From CAYOUV01 sp964407265 (GTDB lineage Bacteria; Chloroflexota; Anaerolineae; Anaerolineales; Villigracilaceae): a stretch of DNA of 23,624 nucleotides. Shown piece after piece: positions 1 through 7,207 of the stretch (the stretch's first letter is position 1; each line of letters begins with the position of its first letter). A program made the translations under genes and the position numbers. The notes beneath the pieces were generated by a model. The model was not told where the DNA came from. It did no database searches and was given only the letters and a program-made list of their open reading frames with translations. The stretch lies in contig CAYOUV010000051.1 of NCBI GenBank assembly GCA_964407265.1, positions 1-23,624 of the forward strand, in the 5' to 3' direction.

Positions 1-17
1 GAGTGAGCCTGTGGGGA

Positions 18-1238
18 TCAATTTTTAACTTCGGCGAAAAGCACTTGCTCGTGCAGTTCGGACAGGGCGTCGCCGGCCAGCAGGGCTTCGTAAAGCAGCT
101 CGTATTTGAGCAGCGTATTGTCCAACCCGTGATACTTGGCCCGTTTCAGACTGGCCTGGCCCATTTCGGCCCAACGTTCGGGATGGTCGGCCAGCAGGGC
201 TATGCAACGCGCAGCGTCGGCCGGGTCGCTCGGGCGAAACAGGTAGCCGTTGACGCCCGGCGTGACCAGCTCCGGTAAAGCGACCGCATCCGCTAGAAGC
301 ACCGGACGAGCCGAGGCCATGGCCTCCAGCGAGGCCAGACTGAGCAGTTCGGCTTCGCTCGGCATGGTAAAGATATCGACGCTGTTCAGCAGCACGTGCA
401 AGTCTTCGTTGGGTACGAACCCGGTGAAGTGCACCCGCTCGCCCAGCTGCAGGGATGCGGCCAGCGCTTTGAGTTCTTCCATGGCGGAACCACGCCCAGC
501 GATCGCCAATTGGATGTCATCCCGCTCGAGCAGACTCAGGGCATGCAGCAGCACGTCGATCTTCTTCTCGCCGTCCACGCGGCCGACGAACAGGAAGATT
601 GTTCGCTTGGGATCCAGGCCGTAGCGTGCGCGGCAGGCCGTTCGGTCCGCGTTGGGATCGGGGTGGAAGCGCTTCAGGTCGATCCCGCACGAGACAGGGA
701 AGATCGGCACGCGCAGACCCTGCATTCGCACCAGGTCCGCCGCGCGCTGGGATTGGGCGGTTGCCACGTCGACCCGATTGTAAGTGTCCAGCATCCAGTG
801 CCACAAGATCCAGTCATAAACCGGCTTGATCCTGGACAGTCCCGGCACATACGGCGCCAGGTTCTCGGGCATGAAATGATTGGTGGCAGCCACCTTGATG
901 CCGCGCCGGCGCGCCTCACGCAGGACTACCCGGCTGAGCGGATAGTGATCCTGGATGTGCACGATCTCGGGCTTGAATTCATCGAACAGCTTGCGGACCG
1001 CACGGCCCGGGAAGGGGGAAAAGAAGGCGTCGGCGTGCCACAACCCCAGGCCGAGCGAATGCACGGCCGCCATCTGCACGCCCTTACGCTCGCGGCGGTA
1101 AGCGCGGCCTTCGTCGGAGGGGAAGACCATCAGGACCTGATGCCCGTGTTTGGCCAGTCCTTCGGCCAGGTTGACTGTAAAAATCGACTGCCCGTTCAGG
1201 GCAGGGTAATAGGTTGTACCTGCAATTAATATTCGCAT
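18..1238 (-). CDS. GT4-family glycosyltransferase
   Basis: Predicted cytoplasmic or membrane-associated retaining glycosyltransferase with a GT-B fold (about 406 aa). The N-terminal Rossmann half (to about residue 185) carries the acceptor-side Asn-Gly loop near residues 16-17. The C-terminal half has the GRVDGEKK nucleotide-sugar phosphate-binding motif at about 220-227 and the GT4 EX7E pair at E298/E306 (numbered from the GTG), followed by EAMA. The overall look is that of diacylglycerol glucosyl- or mannosyltransferases, but the sugar and acceptor cannot be read from sequence. Two starts are possible: GTG at 1241 and the next codon ATG at 1238. The AAGGA sequence lies 8 nt before the ATG, so I prefer ATG. 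The ribosome-binding site overlaps the stop of the DedA gene just upstream, so the two are probably co-transcribed and translationally coupled. Family call is firm; substrate unknown. Confidence 0.88.
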   Translation of the reverse strand: MRILIAGTTYYPALNGQSIFTVNLAEGLAKHGHQVLMVFPSDEGRAYRRERKGVQMAAVHSLGLGLWHADAFFSPFPGRAVRKLFDEFKPEIVHIQDHYPLSRVVLREARRRGIKVAATNHFMPENLAPYVPGLSRIKPVYDWILWHWMLDTYNRVDVATAQSQRAADLVRMQGLRVPIFPVSCGIDLKRFHPDPNADRTACRARYGLDPKRTIFLFVGRVDGEKKIDVLLHALSLLERDDIQLAIAGRGSAMEELKALAASLQLGERVHFTGFVPNEDLHVLLNSVDIFTMPSEAELLSLASLEAMASARPVLLADAVALPELVTPGVNGYLFRPSDPADAARCIALLADHPERWAEMGQASLKRAKYHGLDNTLLKYELLYEALLAGDALSELHEQVLFAEVKN

Positions 1239-1252
1239 CACATTATTCCTTT

Positions 1253-1900
1253 TTATCGACCACTATCCAGATCCAATTCCGTATTTTGACGACTGCGGTT
1301 TTTTAGCCAGCGGCGCCCCCAAAACAGCAGCAAAACCACAAACACGATCGAGCCGGCCAGCACGGCATACTCGATTCCGCGCTCCACACGTTTGATGGCC
1401 TCGGTGGTGTAGTAGCCAATCACCACCAGCGAGCCGGTCCAGATCATCTCGGCTCCGAATACAGCTGGGAACCAGCGCCGCCAGGGCGCTTTGACCAATC
1501 CAGCAGCCACCAGCGAGGGGATCACAAAGCTGACGGTCAGCTTGGCCAGGAACAGAAATTTGGTTGTGTGTTCCAGCATGCCGACTTCCAGGCGTTTCAA
1601 CATATCCCGCCGAATGCCAAGGCGGCGTCCGAAACGGAAAAGCCACTCGATGCGGCCCATGTAGCCCATCAAATACCAGAGTGAATCGGCGGTCAGGTTG
1701 CCGGCAGAAGCTGCCAAGAAGACCGGTATGGGACGCATAAAACCGGCCGAAGCCGCCGCAGCGCCCAACAGGGTGGCAATTGGACCCTCAACCGCCACCA
1801 GCATCGCCAGCAGCAGATATGTCCAGTTCCCCAATTCTGGTAGTTGGAAGAGGCTCTGTGAGGGGTTTAGATTTTGAAAGATGGCGATCAAATCTGACAA
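1253..1900 (-). CDS. DedA-family (VTT-domain) membrane protein
   Basis: A 215-aa integral membrane protein of the DedA/SNARE-associated family, whose members act as phospholipid or undecaprenyl-phosphate flippases/scramblases or in membrane homeostasis. Hydrophobic segments lie near residues 27-48, 55-75, 115-135, 140-165 and 180-197. The family's acidic-proline signature is seen as VEGPIATLLG (about 37-46), followed by an Ala-Gly rich half-helix and the AGN..AD..WY..G stretch (about 66-79). An in-frame TGA lies immediately upstream, so the start cannot be further out; TTG at 1900 with GGTGA just before it is the best start, the next in-frame ATG being inside a membrane segment. It lies 14 nt upstream of the glycosyltransferase start, which suggests a joint envelope-lipid role (inference). 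Confidence 0.85.
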   Translation of the reverse strand: MSDLIAIFQNLNPSQSLFQLPELGNWTYLLLAMLVAVEGPIATLLGAAAASAGFMRPIPVFLAASAGNLTADSLWYLMGYMGRIEWLFRFGRRLGIRRDMLKRLEVGMLEHTTKFLFLAKLTVSFVIPSLVAAGLVKAPWRRWFPAVFGAEMIWTGSLVVIGYYTTEAIKRVERGIEYAVLAGSIVFVVLLLFWGRRWLKNRSRQNTELDLDSGR

Positions 1901-1963
1901 GGTTCACCATGTTCTTGATTTATTTCCCGGACGGGTATTCGTCCAGAACACATTCGTGCCGTT

Positions 1964-1984
1964 GCGCACAATCTGATTGTACGC
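1964..1984. promoter_or_regulatory. Inverted repeat, candidate operator upstream of the DedA/GT4 pair
   Basis: Two 10-nt arms, GCGCACAATC and GATTGTACGC, flank a single central T; 9 of 10 positions are complementary. It lies about 65 nt upstream of the DedA start in the 197-nt gene-free stretch 1901-2097. The size and symmetry fit a dimeric repressor site. A second short hairpin (GGACG/CGTCC, 1929-1944) lies between it and the gene. No convincing -35/-10 pair could be assigned here, so the regulatory role is inference. Confidence 0.3.
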
Positions 1985-2097
1985 CCAAACCGGCCACACA
2001 AAACAATCTGCTGGCAACAGTTAGGTTACCATAGATAAATTAAACTCTGATGAATACGGCTTATTGGATTTTGGGACGCAAATGATTGAACGAGCGG

Positions 2098-3915
2098 CTA
2101 ATCCCCATCTACCAAATCACGTGCCTGCTCCACATAGGCCAGGCTTTGATGGCGGAAGTAAGTATTGTACAGCGTGGCGTAATGCCCGCCCTGCATCAGC
2201 AAACCGTCGTGATCGCCTTCCTCGATGATGCGGCCGTGATCCATGACGATGATCCGGTCGGCAGACTTGACGGTCGAGAGGCGGTGGGCGATCAGGATGC
2301 TGGTCGATTCAGCCAGGATCAGGTTCAATGCCTGCTGGATCTGCCATTCGGTGAACGGATCGATCGAAGCCGTGGCCTCGTCCAGGATGAAAATGGCCGG
2401 CTTCTGCACCAGCACGCGCATCAGAGCCACCAACTGGCGTTGTCCCATTGAGAGGCGATTGCCGCGCTCACCAACTTCACAATTCAACCCGTCGGGCAGT
2501 GTCTCCAGCCACTCGCCGTCCCCGATGCGGCTGGCCATGGTCTGGATTTCGGCGTCGCTGACTTCGGGCGCGGCATAGCGGATGTTCTCAGCCACTGTTC
2601 CGGAAAACAGGAAGGGGATTTGCGAGACGATCCCCAACTGGCGGCGGTAATCAGTCAGGTCGAAGGTGCGGATGTCCAGCTTGTCGATCATGATTCGCCC
2701 GGACTGGTACTCGTAGAACCGCGCCACCAGCTTGGCAATCGATGATTTGCCTGCGCCGGTGTGCCCGACCAGGGCCAGATTCTCGCCCGGACGGATGCAC
2801 AGGTCGAAGTTGTCCAGCACCGGTTCCTTGTCCGTGTAACGAAAATGCAGGTTTTCGAAACAAATCTCGCCTTTCAGCGGCGGGACCTTGATTGAATCGA
2901 TCTGGACGACGTTGGGATCGGCATCGATCAGAGCGAAGACGCGCTCGGCGGCCCCCAGTCCCTGCTGGATCTGGGCCCAGAAGGCGGACAGGTTCAGAAC
3001 CGGCCAGAAGAAGTTATCCAGGCTGAGGATGAACAGGTACCAGGCGCCGGCCGAGACCAGTCCCTGGGCCGCGCTCAGCCCGCCGATATAGACCAGGATG
3101 GCCACGCCGATCCCGCCCAGCGCGTTGAGGGTCGGGAAGACCAGCGATAGCACCAATCCGCGCTGCACGTTGACGTGATACGACTGCTGGTTGGAGGCGT
3201 CGAAATCATCGAAGATGCTGGCTTCCTGGCGGAAGTTCTTGGCAATCGCGATCCCGCTGACAGTTTCCTTGATGGCCGCATTGACGTCCGCCATGGCCTG
3301 CATGCCGCGCTTGGTCACCCGGCGCGCCAATCCGCGGAAGCCCATTGCCACCCCGAAGATGACCGGCAGGAACGAAAGCAACAGCAGGGTCAGCTTCCAC
3401 TCGGTGCGGAAAAGTACCACGCCCAGAATGACGGCCTGCACGATTTGCGAGATCAGGTCGGTGATGATGACCACCAGTTGACCGAAGTCCTGAGTGTCGG
3501 AAGTGATGCGCGAGACGATGCGGCCGGAGGAAAACTGGTCATAGAACGACAGGTCATGCTCCGCTGCAGCCCGGAAAGCGCGTGTACGCAGTTCCAGAAC
3601 CACATCGCCCACCGAGCGGACAGTCAGACTACGCCGGGCCCAGTTCAATCCCCACAAGCCGACACCGACCAGTAAAATGGCTGTCCCGAACAGACCGATA
3701 GAATCGAGCGTCGGCTGCTGCTTGAGCAGGTCGACGCTGCGGGCGACTACCACCGGCTGCGCCACCCCGACCACCGCAATCCCAGCTACAAAAATCGAGA
3801 TCGCAATCAGGCGTTTGCCCTGTGGCTTGAAATAACCGGCAATGCGTTTGACCAGCGTTCGGTCAGAGTACTGGCGGTCGTATTTTTCTTCGTTCAGTCC
3901 GGCAAAGAAACCCAT
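2098..3915 (-). CDS. ABC exporter half-transporter, catalytic-site subunit
   Basis: A 605-aa type IV ABC exporter half (MdlB/LmrD/TM288-like): six membrane helices in residues about 35-320, then a nucleotide-binding domain. Visible motifs are Walker A GHTGAGKS (384-391), Q-loop Q432, a non-canonical signature LSMGQ (488-492), Walker B IFILDE with the catalytic E513, and switch H544. The intact Walker B Glu together with the altered signature is the expected pattern for the consensus-site half of a heterodimer whose partner is the 587-aa protein two genes upstream. It is the last gene of the operon 6074-2098 and starts 22 nt after panD. No good Shine-Dalgarno precedes its ATG. Substrate unknown; such pairs export drugs, peptides or lipids. 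Confidence 0.93.
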   Translation of the reverse strand: MGFFAGLNEEKYDRQYSDRTLVKRIAGYFKPQGKRLIAISIFVAGIAVVGVAQPVVVARSVDLLKQQPTLDSIGLFGTAILLVGVGLWGLNWARRSLTVRSVGDVVLELRTRAFRAAAEHDLSFYDQFSSGRIVSRITSDTQDFGQLVVIITDLISQIVQAVILGVVLFRTEWKLTLLLLSFLPVIFGVAMGFRGLARRVTKRGMQAMADVNAAIKETVSGIAIAKNFRQEASIFDDFDASNQQSYHVNVQRGLVLSLVFPTLNALGGIGVAILVYIGGLSAAQGLVSAGAWYLFILSLDNFFWPVLNLSAFWAQIQQGLGAAERVFALIDADPNVVQIDSIKVPPLKGEICFENLHFRYTDKEPVLDNFDLCIRPGENLALVGHTGAGKSSIAKLVARFYEYQSGRIMIDKLDIRTFDLTDYRRQLGIVSQIPFLFSGTVAENIRYAAPEVSDAEIQTMASRIGDGEWLETLPDGLNCEVGERGNRLSMGQRQLVALMRVLVQKPAIFILDEATASIDPFTEWQIQQALNLILAESTSILIAHRLSTVKSADRIIVMDHGRIIEEGDHDGLLMQGGHYATLYNTYFRHQSLAYVEQARDLVDGD

Positions 3916-3937
3916 AAAGAATGTCTGCTTTCAAAAA

Positions 3938-4279
3938 TCAAAGATATCGCAGGAAGCGGTTGTACTCGTCGACCAGGATGACCTTGGCTTCAACCGGCTG
4001 GTCGCTCAGTTCGAAACCCATGATGATCACCTGCTCGCCGGTTTTGATCAGGTGCGCGGCGGCACCGTTCATGGCAATCTTCCCCGAGCCGGGTTCGCCG
4101 GCAAGCACGTAGGTTTCCAGGCGCATGCCGCTGGTGTTGCTGACAACCATTACTTTTTCTCCCGGCCACAGCCCCACCTTGTCGATCAAATCCTGGTCGA
4201 TGGTGATGCTGCCGACATAGTTCAAGTCGGCTTCGGTAACTGTCCCCTGATGGATTTTCGAGCGTAATACCCAACGCAC
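3938..4279 (-). CDS. panD: Aspartate 1-decarboxylase (pyruvoyl enzyme)
   Basis: Makes beta-alanine from aspartate for pantothenate and CoA synthesis. The zymogen cleaves itself at a Gly-Ser bond, the Ser becoming the pyruvoyl cofactor. An ATG at 4306 gives 122 aa, but GTG at 4279 is preceded by a perfect AAGGAG 8 nt upstream and gives 113 aa beginning MRWVLRSKIH. From this start the key residues are K8, H10, Y21, cleavage G23/S24, R53, Y57 and N71 (in NGAAAH), each exactly one less than the E. coli numbers as I know them (K9, H11, Y22, G24/S25, R54, Y58, N72), which strongly supports the GTG start. It lies between the two halves of an ABC exporter, 31 nt after the upstream half, with no other pantothenate gene in view. 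Confidence 0.95.
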   Translation of the reverse strand: MRWVLRSKIHQGTVTEADLNYVGSITIDQDLIDKVGLWPGEKVMVVSNTSGMRLETYVLAGEPGSGKIAMNGAAAHLIKTGEQVIIMGFELSDQPVEAKVILVDEYNRFLRYL

Positions 4280-4310
4280 GGCTAAAACTCCTTCAATTAA
4301 ACCCATAAAT

Positions 4311-6074
4311 TCATTCGGTGAAGATGCGGCGATAGGCTTCGGAGGTCTCCATCAATGTTTCGTGATTGCCCATCGCGGCAATCCGTCCCTTGCGCATAAC
4401 GATGATCAGGTCTGCCCAGCGGATCTGCGACAGGCGGTGCGTGATGATGAAGGTTGTCCTTCCGCGCGAGGCGGCTGAGATGGCGCGCTGGATCATGTCC
4501 TCGGTGGCCGAATCGATGGCGGAGGTCGAATCGTCCAGCACCAGGATGCGCGGATCGGTCAGGAAGGCGCGGGCCAGCGCCAGTCGCTGGCGTTGACCGC
4601 CGGAAAGCGTCGCCCCGCGTTCGCCGATGACGGTCTCGTAGCCTTTGTCGAAGTCCAAAATGAATTTGTGCGCCTGCGCAGCCTTGGCAGCTGCCTCGAT
4701 TTCCGCATGCGTCGCATCCTGCCTGCCGAAGGCTATGTTCTGACCGACCGAACGCGAGAACAGGAAGATGTCCTGTTCGATGATCGAGATTTGCTGGCGC
4801 AGGGAGGCCAGATTCCATTCGCGAACGTCCACGCCGTCCACCAGCACTTTCCCTTGCTGGATATCGTAGATGCGGTTGATCAGTTTGACCAGGCTGGTCT
4901 TCCCGGCGCCGGTCTGCCCGACAATTGCCACCGTCTGCCCGGGCTGGACGTGGAACGCGATGTCCTGCAAAATCGTATCGCCGTCGGGGTAGGCGAAGGA
5001 TACGTTTTGGAACTCGACTTCGCCGCGCATGGCAGTTGTGTAGCCGGTCTTGTTCTGGTCGAGCAGAGTCTCGCGGTTCATCAATTCCAGGATGCGGCGT
5101 CCGCTGGAGACACCCAGCGAAAGCTGGCTGTAGGCAAAAATGGAGGTGAAGGTTGGGAATTCGAGCATACGCAGCAGACCGAAGTAGGCCACCACAGCTC
5201 CAACGTTGATCAGGCCGGCGCGGAAGAGCAGCAGCGCGTGTGTCAACCCAACGGCGTAGGCGATGCCCAGCAGCAGCATGGGCAGGAAGCGCGCTTCCAA
5301 ATCGCCCTGCCGGACAAAAGCATTGCGTACATTACGCGCATTGAGATCGAAGCGACCGACTTCGGCTTCTTCCTGGGCTGCACCCTTAACAATCTCTACC
5401 CCGTCCAGCGCTTCAGCCAGGCGGGTGTTCATCGTACCGAACGAGCTGCGTACTTCGTCGGTGATGGGCGATAAGGTGCGCAGATAATGCCACAGCGCAA
5501 TGATGTATGCGACCGTAAACAGGGCTGGTGTGAGCACCAGCGATGGGTGGTAGCGCGGCGCAAAGATGAAAGGCATGACGATGAAAAGGAATGAGCCAAC
5601 CACCAGGTTGACGCCCGGGCTGAACATGTAATTGATCTCGCGCACGTCATTGGTCGAGCGGGCCATAGTATCCCCGACCGGCTGCAGGTTATGGAAGGTC
5701 ATGCTCTTGCCAAGCAGGGAAATATACAACTCGTCGCGAATGTCGCGCTCGACCTTCTGCGCCATCAACTCGGCCCCGAAGTTGCGCCCAAACTGCAGCA
5801 CACCGCGCAGGATTTGCGAACCCCCGATGGTCAGCGCCAGTGGCAACAGTATGCTCAAATCCGGCGTGGCTTTGAGCATGGCATTGAAGGCGTCGCCGGT
5901 CAGCACCGGGACGTAAGCCGCCAGGGCTGCGTTTCCGGTTGCACCGACTACCAGCATGACCAGAATTGGCCAGTAGCGGATGGCGTGCGACCAAATCCAA
6001 CGCACGGGATTGCGCTTGTCAGAGGTATGGCGACGGGGGAGTGTAAATTCAGCGGCAGAGGATACGGAAGTCAT
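4311..6074 (-). CDS. ABC exporter half-transporter with degenerate Walker B
   Basis: A 587-aa ABC exporter half (TM287/LmrC-like): membrane domain at about residues 35-325 and a nucleotide-binding domain with Walker A GQTGAGKT (386-393), Q434, canonical signature LSGGQ (490-494), Walker B ILVLDD (510-515) and switch H546. D515 stands where the catalytic Glu should be, the hallmark of the degenerate half in heterodimeric exporters. Its intact LSGGQ would complete the active site of the 605-aa partner, while its own Walker sites face the partner's LSMGQ. It is first in the operon; GAGAG lies just before the ATG. A TAAAAT -10-like box lies at 6114-6119 on this strand. The partner gene is separated from it by panD. 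Substrate unknown. Confidence 0.93.
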   Translation of the reverse strand: MTSVSSAAEFTLPRRHTSDKRNPVRWIWSHAIRYWPILVMLVVGATGNAALAAYVPVLTGDAFNAMLKATPDLSILLPLALTIGGSQILRGVLQFGRNFGAELMAQKVERDIRDELYISLLGKSMTFHNLQPVGDTMARSTNDVREINYMFSPGVNLVVGSFLFIVMPFIFAPRYHPSLVLTPALFTVAYIIALWHYLRTLSPITDEVRSSFGTMNTRLAEALDGVEIVKGAAQEEAEVGRFDLNARNVRNAFVRQGDLEARFLPMLLLGIAYAVGLTHALLLFRAGLINVGAVVAYFGLLRMLEFPTFTSIFAYSQLSLGVSSGRRILELMNRETLLDQNKTGYTTAMRGEVEFQNVSFAYPDGDTILQDIAFHVQPGQTVAIVGQTGAGKTSLVKLINRIYDIQQGKVLVDGVDVREWNLASLRQQISIIEQDIFLFSRSVGQNIAFGRQDATHAEIEAAAKAAQAHKFILDFDKGYETVIGERGATLSGGQRQRLALARAFLTDPRILVLDDSTSAIDSATEDMIQRAISAASRGRTTFIITHRLSQIRWADLIIVMRKGRIAAMGNHETLMETSEAYRRIFTE

Positions 6075-6151
6075 CGGGCTCTCAATACAACTGGGTACGG
6101 ATAAACGACCTACATTTTACCCTGTTTCCCGGCGATCTACTTGCAAGGAGA

Positions 6152-6184
6152 AACTGTGGCGAAAATGGGCATTTCGCCACAGTT
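6152..6184 (-). terminator. Rho-independent-type hairpin after the SDR gene
   Basis: A perfect 13-bp inverted repeat (arms 6152-6164 and 6172-6184; AACTGTGGCGAAA on the plus strand) with a 7-nt loop. Read on the minus strand it lies 22 nt after the dehydrogenase stop and is followed by TTTCTCCTT, a modest U-rich tail. It separates the dehydrogenase from the ABC/panD operon downstream. On the plus strand there is no T-run and no gene in front of it. Confidence 0.6.
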
Positions 6185-6206
6185 CGAGCTGGATCGGTTA
6201 GCTGGA

Positions 6207-7052
6207 TCAGGATATCAATTCCTGGCTGACCTGCCACAATCGCTGGGCAGAATCGCGGTCATAACTGTTTGGATCAGATTTAATTTCCTGTTTGTCTTCG
6301 AAATATTTGCCAGTCAAGCCTTCGACATCGGGAGACGAAGCCAGGTAAATCGAGGTAGCAGCACCCTCATCCGGCTGGCGGGTGAAGCGACCGATTAGGT
6401 TCATGGCCAGGCGCACGATTGGGCCGTTGTTCTTGGCAAAACCGGTGCTGACGAAACCGGGATGCAAGGCATTCACGGTCACGCCTGTCCCTTCCAGCCG
6501 ACGCGCCAGTTCGTAGGTAAAAAGCAGGTTGGCGAGCTTCGACTGCCCGTAGGCTTTCATTCCAATGTAGCCATTTTCGAACATCAGGTCCTCGAAATTG
6601 ATCCTGGCTCCGCGGTGCGCACCCGAAGAGACATTGATGATGCGTGCCGGAGCGCTGGACTTGATCAAGTCCAGCAACAGATTGGTCAGATAAAAATATC
6701 CCAGGTGGTTGAGCGCGAAGGTCAGCTCCAGGCCGTCCGCTGAAAGCTGGCGCTGCAGGAACAAGGCTCCCGCGTTGTTAATCAAAACATCCAGACGCTT
6801 GTGGTCCTGCTTGAATGCCCGGGCTGCATGCTCGACGCCGGCTTTGCTGGAGAGATCGGCAGCGATATATGCCAGCTGCGGATTAGCCGTCTCCAGTTTG
6901 AGTTGGTCGACCGTCGCGGCGCATTTGTCTGCACTGCGACTGACGATCACCACCTTTGCGCCCATGCTTGCCAGTTCGCGGGCCGTCACCAGGCCGATGC
7001 CGTTGGTCGCACCGGTAATCAGAACGGTTTTATCTTGCATTGACGTATTCAA
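6207..7052 (-). CDS. Short-chain dehydrogenase/reductase (SDR), retinol-dehydrogenase-like
   Basis: A classical SDR NAD(P)-dependent oxidoreductase of about 281 aa. From the preferred start the cofactor motif TGATNGIG is at 13-20, NNAG at 92-95, the catalytic serine in VSSG at about 142-143, and the YxxxK pair at Y168/K172. R39 after the second beta strand (VSRS) favours NADP. The pattern resembles RDH/WWOX-type SDRs; the substrate is not readable. The longest frame starts at ATG 7079, but that ATG is part of a perfect TATAAT box (7078-7083), so transcription would begin after it. TTG at 7052 has GGAGG five nt upstream and is preferred; ATG at 7040 is the alternative. It is apparently transcribed alone, with a promoter in front and a hairpin behind. 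Confidence 0.88.
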   Translation of the reverse strand: MNTSMQDKTVLITGATNGIGLVTARELASMGAKVVIVSRSADKCAATVDQLKLETANPQLAYIAADLSSKAGVEHAARAFKQDHKRLDVLINNAGALFLQRQLSADGLELTFALNHLGYFYLTNLLLDLIKSSAPARIINVSSGAHRGARINFEDLMFENGYIGMKAYGQSKLANLLFTYELARRLEGTGVTVNALHPGFVSTGFAKNNGPIVRLAMNLIGRFTRQPDEGAATSIYLASSPDVEGLTGKYFEDKQEIKSDPNSYDRDSAQRLWQVSQELIS

Positions 7053-7077
7053 GGTAGCCTCCATAATATGCAGGCGC

Positions 7078-7083
7078 ATTATA
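7078..7083 (-). promoter_or_regulatory. -10 box (TATAAT) of the SDR gene
   Basis: A perfect TATAAT on the minus strand. The predicted transcript start is near 7071, leaving a leader of about 19 nt that holds GGAGG (7058-7062) before TTG 7052. No clear -35 hexamer at 16-18 nt spacing. Confidence 0.5.
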
Positions 7084-7128
7084 GCTGTGTAGGCTGAAAT
7101 CGGAGTAAGAGAAGTGTATGAGAATTAT

Positions 7129-7160
7129 TGTAGGCCGCGAAACGGAGTTTGCGGCTTACA
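7129..7160. repeat. Imperfect hairpin between tex and the SDR gene
   Basis: A long stem-loop: TGTAGGCCGC-G-AAAC pairs with GTTTGCGGCTTACA around a GGA loop, with one mismatch and one bulge. On the minus strand it lies 48 nt after the tex stop and could end or stabilise the tex transcript, but neither strand shows a T-run after it. Best described as a structured element of uncertain role. Confidence 0.35.
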
Positions 7161-7207
7161 TTATCAGGTGGGGTGATCTGTTGAAAAGCAACAACCTGCG
7201 CAAGCTT

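Noticed and set aside
396..1229. Plus-strand open frame of 277 codons
   Set aside because: Antisense shadow of the glycosyltransferase; composition is His/Gln/Arg-rich noise with no family motif or RBS.
3175..3675. Plus-strand open frame of 166 codons
   Set aside because: Antisense to the 605-aa ABC protein, no independent support.
4593..5474. Plus-strand open frame of 293 codons
   Set aside because: Antisense to the ABC half-transporter, which has all its motifs; no RBS or recognisable domain.
7053..7079. SDR start at ATG 7079
   Set aside because: The ATG is part of a TATAAT box and would not be in the transcript; GGAGG supports TTG 7052.
7129..7160. Hairpin as a definite tex terminator
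   Set aside because: No T-run follows on either strand and the stem is imperfect; kept only as a structured element.
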